NCBI GenBank assembly: GCA_014379205.1
Contig: JACMME010000029.1
Location: forward strand, 1 to 38,505
Source of the DNA: Gemmatimonadaceae bacterium
Lineage (GTDB): Bacteria > Gemmatimonadota > Gemmatimonadetes > Gemmatimonadales > Gemmatimonadaceae
Reading direction: 5' to 3'
DNA length: 38,505 bases
The position numbers were made by a program, and so were the translations under genes. The notes beneath the pieces were generated by a model. That model was not told the DNA's origin, searched no databases, and worked only from the letters and a program-made list of their open reading frames with translations. This document shows, in pieces, positions 7,216 to 14,800 of this stretch (position 1 is its first letter; every line of letters starts with the position of its first letter).

Positions 7216-7992
7216 ATGCGATTCATTTTGACCGCTATTGCAGCAATGGGTGTTCTGTCTGCCTTCAGCGCGGCGGACGCACAGCGCGTTCGCGGGCGCG
7301 TGCTTCACGAGGCGCCTCCGCGCACCGCAATCGGCCTGGTGCACGTGTCCCTGTTTACCGAAAGGGACAGCCTTATAGGCGATGTCCGAACTGATTCAAC
7401 CGGTATTTTCTCGCTGCGAGCTCCGTCGCCCGGCCGGTACAAGCTTCGCGCCAGGCGCCTGGGCTACGAGGTCGTTATGTCCGACGGTTTTGCGCTTGAA
7501 CAGGGAGAAGTTCTCACCTTCAACTTTCTGCTCCCGTCGCGCCGCATCGAGCTCCAGCCGGTGACTATCACCGACAAACGCGAAGTGGAAAAACGCCTGC
7601 GACTGTATGGAATCGATCCTCGTACGTTTAACGGTGCTCGCCGAATCACGCGCGAGAAGCTCGATCGGTTTGATGACGGCTTTCACACGCTGATTGACGT
7701 CCTCCGAATGCAGAATATCCCGGGTCTGATGGTTCAACAGGGCAACACCGGTGAGGCATGCCTCTACAGCTCGCGGGCGAGTGCCGGTGGCCTCGGCGGA
7801 GGGTGCATGAAGGTTCTGCTTGATGGTGTGCCGGCCCCTAATTTGTCGGACATCGAGCCCGCCTCGATTGAGCTTGTATTGGTCGTTGACGCGCTGTCAG
7901 CGGGTGCCCTGTATGGTGGTGGAACCGACGGCGACGCTGGAGGATCGAACGCCGGTGTGATTCTGCTCTTCTCACGCGGGAACGCGCCATAA
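7216..7992 (+). CDS. exported carboxypeptidase-regulatory-like plus Plug-like protein without beta-barrel
   Basis: Protein of 258 residues with a signal peptide ending near ADA-Q (1 to about 22), a CarboxypepD_reg-like beta sandwich (about 24-105; GDVRTDSTGIFSLRAPSPGRY is the typical strand-turn), then a region resembling a TonB-receptor Plug domain (about 140-250; FHTLIDVLRMQNIPGLMV and CMKVLLDGVPAP, ending in a glycine-rich tail). A complete TonB-dependent receptor would continue with a barrel of more than 500 residues; here the frame stops cleanly at 7992 and the next gene follows at once. It is therefore a stand-alone periplasmic protein rather than a transporter. AAGGAG lies 7 nt before the ATG. 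Such short regulatory/plug proteins recur, to my knowledge, in Gemmatimonadota; their function is not established. Confidence 0.75.
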   Translation: MRFILTAIAAMGVLSAFSAADAQRVRGRVLHEAPPRTAIGLVHVSLFTERDSLIGDVRTDSTGIFSLRAPSPGRYKLRARRLGYEVVMSDGFALEQGEVLTFNFLLPSRRIELQPVTITDKREVEKRLRLYGIDPRTFNGARRITREKLDRFDDGFHTLIDVLRMQNIPGLMVQQGNTGEACLYSSRASAGGLGGGCMKVLLDGVPAPNLSDIEPASIELVLVVDALSAGALYGGGTDGDAGGSNAGVILLFSRGNAP

Positions 7993-8508
7993 GTGGCTGC
8001 TTTCTTTCCCCGGCACAGCGTCGATTGGCATCTCGAGGAGCCGCCCTTCATCCGGCGGCTCACGCTGTCACTCGCCGCTACCGCAGTCGTAGCGGGAGTC
8101 GTGGTGCGACTCTACAGACTGGCCGTTCTTACGTATTCACCCAGTAACATCTGGGCATTTCTCATCATGACGGCTGGAGGAGTGATTCTCGTTCTGGGCC
8201 TGGCCACGGCGCATCTTGGTAATTTCCCCGTAAGACACTGGCTCTGGCGTGCCCCCGCTTTTGGGGCCATCGAGGCGATTGCTTTCGTGGCGACCGGCGC
8301 CCTTCTCCTTGCGGCGGGCGTCGAACGTGTTGGTACCGAGTTGATGCATTGGCACGACTGGTCCGCCGACTTGCTGACCGTTCTCCTGCGCCACATCGTC
8401 ACCGTTTCGATCTTCGCGGCCGTTCTCGCCGGCGTCGTGCAGATCGTTCGGCGCTATCTCATCCGCCACCCCGATTCCGCCATCAGTGAAGCGTTAAGCG
8501 ATACTTGA
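7993..8508 (+). CDS. four-helix integral membrane protein, unknown function
   Basis: Protein of 171 residues starting at a GTG placed immediately after the preceding TAA, with no spacer, so expression probably depends on coupling to that gene. Hydrophobic helices lie at about 25-43, 53-72, 85-108 and 127-149, with short basic loops (RRYLIRHP near the end). I recognise no catalytic motif and no family. It ends the 5424-8508 operon; the heptamer element at 8514 follows five bases after its stop. Confidence 0.7.
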   Translation: MAAFFPRHSVDWHLEEPPFIRRLTLSLAATAVVAGVVVRLYRLAVLTYSPSNIWAFLIMTAGGVILVLGLATAHLGNFPVRHWLWRAPAFGAIEAIAFVATGALLLAAGVERVGTELMHWHDWSADLLTVLLRHIVTVSIFAAVLAGVVQIVRRYLIRHPDSAISEALSDT

Positions 8509-8513
8509 GAAGG

Positions 8514-8679
8514 CCGATTGCGGATTGCGGATTGCGGACAAAGTGCGAACTGCGAACTACGAACTGCGAAGTAAGGCTCGGGCAGGTAGACGCGAACCCG
8601 ATTGATGAGGTCGTAGTTACTTCGCAGTTCGCAGTTAATCCGCAATCCGCAATCCGCAATCGGCTGCAATCCGCAATCC
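8514..8679. repeat. nested inverted element with two heptamer types (GATTGCG outside, GAACTGC inside)
   Basis: The outer left arm 8514-8538 is a perfect 25-bp reverse complement of 8639-8663, made of GATTGCG units. Inside it, 8545-8574 (units ACTGCGA, ACTACGA, ACTGCGA) pairs with 8617-8636; 14 bp are perfect (TTACTTCGCAGTTC at 8617-8630). The core is about 42 nt. The left side reads in one uninterrupted 7-nt register across the change of unit type. Extra right-type units continue to 8679. It fills most of the gap between two co-directional genes. Confidence 0.85.
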
Positions 8680-8709
8680 CTCACCTCTACCCCTCGACCC
8701 CCCACCGCC

Positions 8710-10077
8710 ATGCTCCGGATTTTCGCTATCGTCCTTGTGGTCGTCGCTTCTTTCGCCGGTTCCGCTGGTGCGCAGGAATTCTCTTTCTACCGGCCATTCG
8801 GGACGCTGCGAGATCAGGCTGAGACGCAACAGCGCTGGCTCGCCAAACGCATGGACACTGTGCTTCCACCGCTCATGCGGAAGTACGGCATCGATATGTG
8901 GGTTGTACCGATGCGCGAATACAACGAGGATCCGGTGTTCACTTCGATCGTCGCGCCCACGACCTTTGCGGCTCGTCGGCGCACGATCTATGTCTTCTTC
9001 GACCGCGGGTCGGACAAGGGCATCGAACGGATCGCACTTGGTGGCACATCGCAGGGCGGTGTCTTTACTGCGGTGCGCTCAACCAAGCAGGTGGAAGCCG
9101 ACGTCGCCGGCCGGCAGGCGGAGTTGTGGGGCGATGCCCAGTGGCAGGTACTGAAGGAAGTCGTCGAGGCGCGTAAACCAAAGGTGATCGGAGTCAACGT
9201 ATCGCGGAATTTCGCGTTCGCCGATGGGCTCACCGCCGGAGAAGAAGAGGGAATGCGCGAGGCGCTTGGCGTTGAATGGACGAGGCGTTTCAAGCGCGCG
9301 GAGGGATTGCCGGTTGACCTGATCGCCACACGGTTGCCCGAAGAAGCTGCAGCGTTCGAGAAGATGACGCAGCTGGTTTGGGCGATCATTGATACCGCCT
9401 TCTCCAATCGTGTGATCGCACCGGGAAAGACGCGAACGAGTGATGTGGTGTGGTGGTTTCGCCAGCGAGTCAATGATCTCGGGTTGGGCAGCTGGTTTCA
9501 GCCTTCTGTCAGTGTGCAGCGCAAGGGCATGACGGCGGAGCAGCTTGGCGATGATCCCATAATTCAGCGGGGTGATGTGTTGCACTGCGACTTCGGCCTG
9601 GTTGCGACCCGGCTGAACACCGATACGCAGCACATGGGCTACGTCTTGAATGCCGGAGAGACTGATGCCCCTGCAGGTCTCAAAAAGGCGCTCGCAAACT
9701 CCAACAAGCTGCAGGACATCCTCATGGCTCAAACGCGGCCTGGACGCACCGGCAACGAGATTCTCGCGGCCTCACTCGCCGCGATGCGCTCGGCGAGCAT
9801 CGACGGCACCGTGTACACCCATCCAATCGGTGTTCACGGCCACGGCGCCGGTCCGCTGATTGGCCTGTGGGACTATCAGGAAGGTGTTCCCGGGCGCGGT
9901 GATCACACCGTAATCGCGAACATGTGGTTTTCCATTGAATTGCAGGCAACGACGCCGGTCGCCGAGTGGGGAGGCCAGCGTGTCCGCTCCGCCCAGGAGG
10001 AGGACATGGTGATTGGCGCCGACGGCGTCGCGCGGTGGGCCTGGAAGCGGCAGACCGAGTTTCATCTGGTGAAATGA
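8710..10077 (+). CDS. exported M24-family metallopeptidase (Xaa-Pro aminopeptidase-like)
   Basis: Protein of 455 residues. The signal peptide is 1 to about 21 (SAGAQ-E). The N-terminal creatinase-like domain spans about 25-215, and the M24 pita-bread domain about 225-455. All five expected metal ligands can be placed: Asp294 (HCDFG), Asp305 (LNTD), His378 (GVHGHGAG), Glu410 (SIELQ) and Glu431 (QEEDMV). This supports an active dinuclear aminopeptidase or prolidase-type enzyme acting on imported or cell-wall peptides in the periplasm. Xaa-Pro specificity is inferred from the fold, not shown. The start ATG lies 31 bases after the end of the 8514 repeat element, so any promoter must overlap or lie inside that element. 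Confidence 0.88.
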   Translation: MLRIFAIVLVVVASFAGSAGAQEFSFYRPFGTLRDQAETQQRWLAKRMDTVLPPLMRKYGIDMWVVPMREYNEDPVFTSIVAPTTFAARRRTIYVFFDRGSDKGIERIALGGTSQGGVFTAVRSTKQVEADVAGRQAELWGDAQWQVLKEVVEARKPKVIGVNVSRNFAFADGLTAGEEEGMREALGVEWTRRFKRAEGLPVDLIATRLPEEAAAFEKMTQLVWAIIDTAFSNRVIAPGKTRTSDVVWWFRQRVNDLGLGSWFQPSVSVQRKGMTAEQLGDDPIIQRGDVLHCDFGLVATRLNTDTQHMGYVLNAGETDAPAGLKKALANSNKLQDILMAQTRPGRTGNEILAASLAAMRSASIDGTVYTHPIGVHGHGAGPLIGLWDYQEGVPGRGDHTVIANMWFSIELQATTPVAEWGGQRVRSAQEEDMVIGADGVARWAWKRQTEFHLVK

Positions 10078-10098
10078 GAGGACTGGAGGGAACACGAG

Positions 10099-10190
10099 CA
10101 AACTGCGAACTGCGAAGAGGAAAGGCGAGTTACGAGGGGCGATCTGCGAATTACCGTCGCAAGTTTTTTCTTCGCAGTTCGCAGTTTTGC
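10099..10190. repeat. intergenic inverted element with GAACTGC heptamer arms
   Basis: The left arm 10099-10117 (two ACTGCGA units plus flanks) pairs with 10170-10190. The match is complete except for one extra T in the right arm. The loop of about 52 nt contains partial units (CTGCGAATTAC). A run of six T at 10164-10169 precedes the right arm rather than following it, so this is not a canonical terminator. It lies between co-directional genes. Confidence 0.75.
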
Positions 10191-10235
10191 AATTCCACCC
10201 CTGCACTTAACCACGCAGACTTACTCACTCCCCCC

Positions 10236-10853
10236 ATGACCGATTTTCGTGATCGACTGACTCTGCTCGAGCAACGGCGTGAGGTGCTTCTACGGGAGGC
10301 GAGCGCCTTGACGGAAGCGCAGCTGACATTCAAGCCGATGCAGGGAGCCTGGTCAATTCTGCAGGTAATCGAGCACCTTCTGCTCGTTGAAGGCGGTATT
10401 GTCGAACGCGTTACAACGCGCCCGCCGCGGGCGGTACGCCCTCGAGTGCGCGACCGTCTCGGATACGCCGCCGTGTGGGTAGCACTTGCTTATGGCATGC
10501 GGATCAAGGCGCCTATACAGAGCGTAATGCCGAGCAAGGGAATCACGCTGTCTGAAGCCGCCGAGCAATGGCGCGTGATGCTGCGATCGCTTTCGGAGCA
10601 TCTCGCGACAGTTCGAGACGATAGTCTCAAGCTGACCGTATTCAAGCACCCTATCGGTGGTCCAATGACGCTTGCGGAAGCTCTGCTTTTCATCACACGT
10701 CACTTCGACCATCACTTGCGCCAGATTGCGCGCATTCGGAGCAGTGCGGGTTTTCCGAAAACAAAGACGAGTGGAGCTGCCCGGGATGCGGTCGCCAGTG
10801 TCGATCACTTGTCAACTCAGCCGCCTTCCAGCTCTCCGCGTGATCGAATGTAG
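10236..10853 (+). CDS. DinB-family (four-helix metal-binding) protein
   Basis: Protein of 205 residues of the DinB/YfiT fold, a four-helix bundle with three His metal ligands. Visible ligands are His47 (SILQVIEHLLLVEGG) and the second helix motif HFDHH (His156 and His159/160) in ITRHFDHHLRQIARI, matching the family pattern. Members act as thiol-dependent S-transferases or have unknown stress roles; the substrate cannot be told. I chose the ATG at 10236, directly before MTDFRDRL; longer in-frame starts run back into the M24 gene and through the repeat element. The low-complexity C-terminal tail (SSSPRDRM) overlaps by 37 bp the end of the oppositely oriented membrane-protein gene. Confidence 0.83.
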   Translation: MTDFRDRLTLLEQRREVLLREASALTEAQLTFKPMQGAWSILQVIEHLLLVEGGIVERVTTRPPRAVRPRVRDRLGYAAVWVALAYGMRIKAPIQSVMPSKGITLSEAAEQWRVMLRSLSEHLATVRDDSLKLTVFKHPIGGPMTLAEALLFITRHFDHHLRQIARIRSSAGFPKTKTSGAARDAVASVDHLSTQPPSSSPRDRM

Positions 10854-11206
10854 ATCAGGGCGGCCACTGCCTGCATGGCCATGAGCACGCCGAGCGACAT
10901 TGGTCCGAACTCGAAGTCGCCGTTGCGCGGTTTCAAGTTGTATAGAAAGCCTGTCAGCGCAGCGAGACCGCCAGCGGCGATAGCAGCTGTCTCTCCAGCG
11001 ATCATGAGGCGGGCAGCAAGCGCTCGCCACGACGCGGCGGGACGGCTCAGGTACAGGAGAGTGAATCCGCCTTGTACCGCGAGCGCCAGACCTGTGAATA
11101 GAACGATGACCGGAATATCGCTCGAGGGAAGTGTGATCCACGCTCCGATCAACCCAATGCCCGCGGTCAGGTTGATTGCAGACAACACCGCTATGGCAAT
11201 TTTCAT
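10817..11206 (-). CDS. small four-helix membrane protein, unknown function
   Basis: Protein of 129 residues with hydrophobic helices at about 4-26, 31-53, 64-87 and 101-122, separated by short loops (RPAASWR; LKPRNGDFEFG). The latter is a periplasmic or cytosolic loop rich in charged residues. It resembles generic DUF-type four-helix membrane proteins; I recognise no specific family. It is convergent with, and overlaps by 37 bp, the tail of the DinB-family gene, and is divergent from the GroES-like gene. GGAG lies upstream of its ATG on the minus strand. Confidence 0.65.
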   Translation of the reverse strand: MKIAIAVLSAINLTAGIGLIGAWITLPSSDIPVIVLFTGLALAVQGGFTLLYLSRPAASWRALAARLMIAGETAAIAAGGLAALTGFLYNLKPRNGDFEFGPMSLGVLMAMQAVAALIYIRSRGELEGG

Positions 11207-11382
11207 TTTTCCGGCTCCGTTTGGGTCTCACACACCTTACCGTAACCTCTCCTATTTGTCAAGTACTTTGCAATGTAAAGAGGACTTGGAAGTTGCAAAC
11301 AGTTTGCTTGCCCTGCGGAACCGCGAATATTCAAAGAGCTTGTCCAGATGCGTGACCTCGGGTCGGCGCTCCCACCCCAGAT

Positions 11383-11404
11383 CGGGTGGTTTGCGGCCCA
11401 CCCG
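11383..11404. other. 7-bp hairpin upstream of GroES-like gene
   Basis: CGGGTGG (11383-11389) pairs perfectly with CCACCCG (11398-11404) around an 8-nt loop. It lies about 70 bases before the GroES-like start, in the divergent gap 11207-11473. It is not a CIRCE element (no TTAGCACTC). The function is unknown and chance is possible. Confidence 0.35.
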
Positions 11405-11418
11405 CGCCCTTCGTGCTC

Positions 11419-11442
11419 GCAATCCGCAATCCGCAATCCGCA
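11419..11442. repeat. single-arm GATTGCG-type heptamer array
   Basis: Three tandem CCGCAAT units plus flanks, the right-arm sequence type of the elements at 4237 and 8639. No matching left arm is recognisable upstream in the 267-bp divergent gap, so this is a half element. It sits 32 bases before the GroES-like start. Confidence 0.7.
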
Positions 11443-11473
11443 CCCATCCCTTTCCAACTTCCGGAGCCCCAAA

Positions 11474-11836
11474 GTGCACAAGAATCGCAAGGAGTTGATC
11501 GTTGTTGGCGATCGCGTCCTCGTCCATATCGAGGAAGGCGAGGAGCGTTCAAAAGTCGGTCTCTATCTTCCGCCTACGGCTGTCGACAACCAGGCCATCC
11601 AGGGCGGCCGAATAATCGCCACGGGTCCTGGACTACCCATGCCTGATCTCGCCGAACCTGGCGATGAGCCATGGCGCGTTGCGTCACGCGAGACGCGCTT
11701 CCTGCCAATGCAGGCCCGCGTCGGAGACTATGCCCTGTTTTTCCGGAAAGCTGCCGTTGAGATCAGCTTTGAGAGCGAACGATATCTCGTGGTTCCCCAG
11801 ACGGCGATTCTTGCGCTCGTCCGCGAGCAGAGCTGA
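11474..11836 (+). CDS. GroES-like (Cpn10-fold) protein
   Basis: Protein of 120 residues with a chaperonin-10-like beta barrel: IVVGDRVLVHIEEGEERSK is the first strand region, VGLYLPPTAVDNQAIQGGRI replaces the usual mobile-loop and following strand, and VGDYALFFRKAA...ERYLVV is the final strand pair. A GRIIATGPG motif is typical of Cpn10. It differs from canonical GroES in a longer insert of about 25 residues (LAEPGDEPWRVASRETRF) between strands and in its isolated location without groEL. It is therefore probably a second, divergent co-chaperonin-like protein rather than the main GroES. GTG at 11474 is chosen because CGGAG lies 7 bases upstream and because the frame before it consists of repeat sequence. 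Confidence 0.8.
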   Translation: MHKNRKELIVVGDRVLVHIEEGEERSKVGLYLPPTAVDNQAIQGGRIIATGPGLPMPDLAEPGDEPWRVASRETRFLPMQARVGDYALFFRKAAVEISFESERYLVVPQTAILALVREQS

Positions 11837-11847
11837 ACGAAATCTCC

Positions 11848-14800
11848 CTATGGCTGCGTGTTGGTTCCGACATTCTCCCCCTCGAGGCTGACGAGCACCT
11901 CATGCGGGCGTCCATCATCGAGTAGCGGGATAGCTCTACCCTCGAGCGGCACACCATCCAGAGTCACGGCTCCCAAACCGCGCGAAACGTTATCGGGGTT
12001 CACCACTCGAATGAGGTATTCACTCCGGCCATAGCGGTACCGCAGAGTGAATTCCTGCCAGTGGCGCGGGATGCACGGATCGATCGCAAGGGTCTCGCCG
12101 ATCTTCGTGAAGCCAAGGATGGCCTCGAGGCCGACGCGGTACATCCAGCTCGCTGAACCAGTGTACCACGTCCACCCTCCGCGTCCCAACTGGCGCCCCA
12201 CCGAATACACGTCCGCTGCAATGACGTACGGCTCGGTCTTGTAGGTCTCCACGTCCTGCTCGGTTCGGGAGTGAGTCAACGGATTCAGCATCTGATACAG
12301 CGCGAAAGCGCGGTCGCCATCCCCCAGCATCGCCGTCCCCAGTGCGGCCCAAAGCGCGGCATGGGTGTACTGGGCTCCGTTCTCTCGCACCCCCGGCAGG
12401 TATCCCTTGATATATCCGGGATCGTGCGTCGTATCGTTGAACGCGGGTGTCAGCAACGCGATAAGTCTCGCATCGTCCCGCACCAGATGCTCGTTCATCG
12501 AGCGCATGGCGCGGGCCTGACGCTCCGGATCGCCGGCCCCCGAGATCACGCTCCAGCTTTGAGCGAGTGAGTCGATCCTGCACTCACTATTCTCGGCCGA
12601 GCCAAGCGGCGTCCCATCGTCATAATAGGCACGTTTGTACCAACTGCCGTCCCAGCCATGTTCTTCCGTGGAAGCGGAATATGTTTGGGCCCGGCTCCTG
12701 AACTCCTCTGCGGCCGCGGTATCTCCGCGTTTCTCCGAATGCTCCGCAAATGCTCTCAACGTCTTGATGAGGAACCAGGCGAGCCAAACGCTTTCTCCCT
12801 GTCCACCGACTCCGACGCGATTCATCCCGTCATTCCAGTCGCCGCCGCCGATAAGGGGAAGGCCGTGAACGCCCGCCGTGCACGCCTTTCGGAGCGCTCT
12901 GAGACAGTGATCGTAGACGCTTGCGTGTTCAGCGGAAACTCTGGGCAGGTCGTACACTTCGTGCTCGTGTGGCTCCAACGGACGCATCTCGAGAAACGGG
13001 ACAGACTCGTCCAGCACGCCGCTGTCACCCGTCACGCGAACGTAGTGATCCAGCACGTACGGAAGCCACACCAGGTCGTCCGAGAAGCGGGTGCGCACTC
13101 CGCGGCCGCTTTGCGGATGCCACCAGTGCTGCACGTCGCCTTCGACGAATTGTCGCGCAGCCGAACGGAGGATGTGCTCACGCGCGATAGCAGGCTCGGC
13201 GTACACGAACGCCATGGTATCCTGAAGCTGATCCCTGAATCCGTACGCTCCGCTCGACTGATACAGCGCTGATCGTGCCCACATTCGGCAGGCAAGCGCC
13301 TGATACAGCGTCCATCTGTTGAGCATGGCGTCGAACGCAGGATCGGGAGTCTGAACAGCAACCACGGAGAGTCGGTCCACCCACGCTTCACCGGCTTGCT
13401 GCAACGCCTGACGGGCGCTGCTCGCGTTTGCATACCGGGCTATGATTTTTCGGGCTTCTTCATGGCCACAGGCAGCGCCGAGGAGAACTACGATGTCACG
13501 CGACTCTCCCGGTGCGAGCTCGAGCACGCATTGAAGCGCCGCACACGGATCGATTCCGGCGCCCGTCGTTCGAGACAATCCGCTGCCCTGAAACGCGGCA
13601 GGCTCGTCCGGCGAACCATTGCGCCCCAAGAACTCGCGGCGGTCAGCCGTGTAGCTCGTTACCGGCTCGCTGATGGCGCAGAAAGCAACGAGGTGAGCGA
13701 ACTGCGCGTCGAAATAATTCTGTGCGAGCACGGCGTTTCTTTCGCGATCGAACTCGGTTCGAACTTGATGCTGGGTGTGCTCACGCATGGCGCCGAGCGC
13801 CCACTCCGCGTACGCTGTGACGCTCAGCCGGCGCGGCGTCGACCCGGAATTCGTGACTTTCAATACCGAGATCTTCACGGAATCTTCGCGCGGTACTCCC
13901 AGCGTCAAATGCGTTGCAACGGCGTCATGCTCGTGCTGGAAGGAGGACCATCCTGCACCATGCCGAATGGTGTACGGCGATGTGTGGCGGATCGGCGCCG
14001 GAGTGGCGCTCCACAGCTCCCTGGTCCTCTCGTCTCGCAGATACAACACCTCGCTTACGGGATCGCTGACGGGATCGTTATGCCACGGTGTGAGGCGATA
14101 GAAGTAGCTGTTCTCGGCCCAGCTGAAGCCACCTCCCCGTTCGGTGACCACAAAGCCGCCTCGCTCATTGGCGACGACGTTTGCCCATGGCGCGGGGGTC
14201 ACACTTTCTCTGGCGAGTTGAATCTCGTAGTCCCCGTCTTCGGTGAGCCCGCCGAAGCCGTTCAAAGGTTTCGTGGCGTTGCGCTGCGCCTCCCGTGCAC
14301 CGTCCTTCTTGCGTCCTTCTTTCTCCCGATTCCCGATCCCCGATTCCCGATTAGCTCTTCCCGATTGCCGATTTCCGACTCCCGCTTCCCTCTTCCCGCT
14401 TTCCCAGAACGCTTCGCCCGCGGCCTCGCGCCTCCTGTGTTCCGCGAGCTCCAAACGCCGCCCATTTCCAGCCAGGATCCTCGCCGCTTCCTTTCTGCCG
14501 GCAAGCGCGTCGCGAATAGCGGCTGTGGTGTCGTCGCCAAGAATTCTCCCAAGAGGCCGGCCATCGCACTGGACCAGGACGCGGGCGGTCGACCGCAGCA
14601 TTAGCAGCTCCTCTTTACTCAGAAAGTCTCCGCGTCGCACAAAAACGCCGCCTGGTCTGTCAATGACGCCGGCCTCGCTGGACGCGAGAAGCATCGCCGT
14701 GATCTGCTCTGCAAGCGCTTCCAGATATGTTGGCGGGTGCTCGTTCAGCAGGAGAAGATCCACCATCATGCCGCGGCGGCGCAGGTACTGGTGCGCTACG

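Noticed and set aside
8514..8679. CRISPR array
   Set aside because: Units are 7 nt, contiguous and without spacers; no cas genes in the window.
13396..14604. Long plus-strand open frames opposite ndvB (also 18304-19512 and others)
   Set aside because: Typical antisense shadows in high-GC DNA; their translations have no domains and the minus-strand gene is clearly real.
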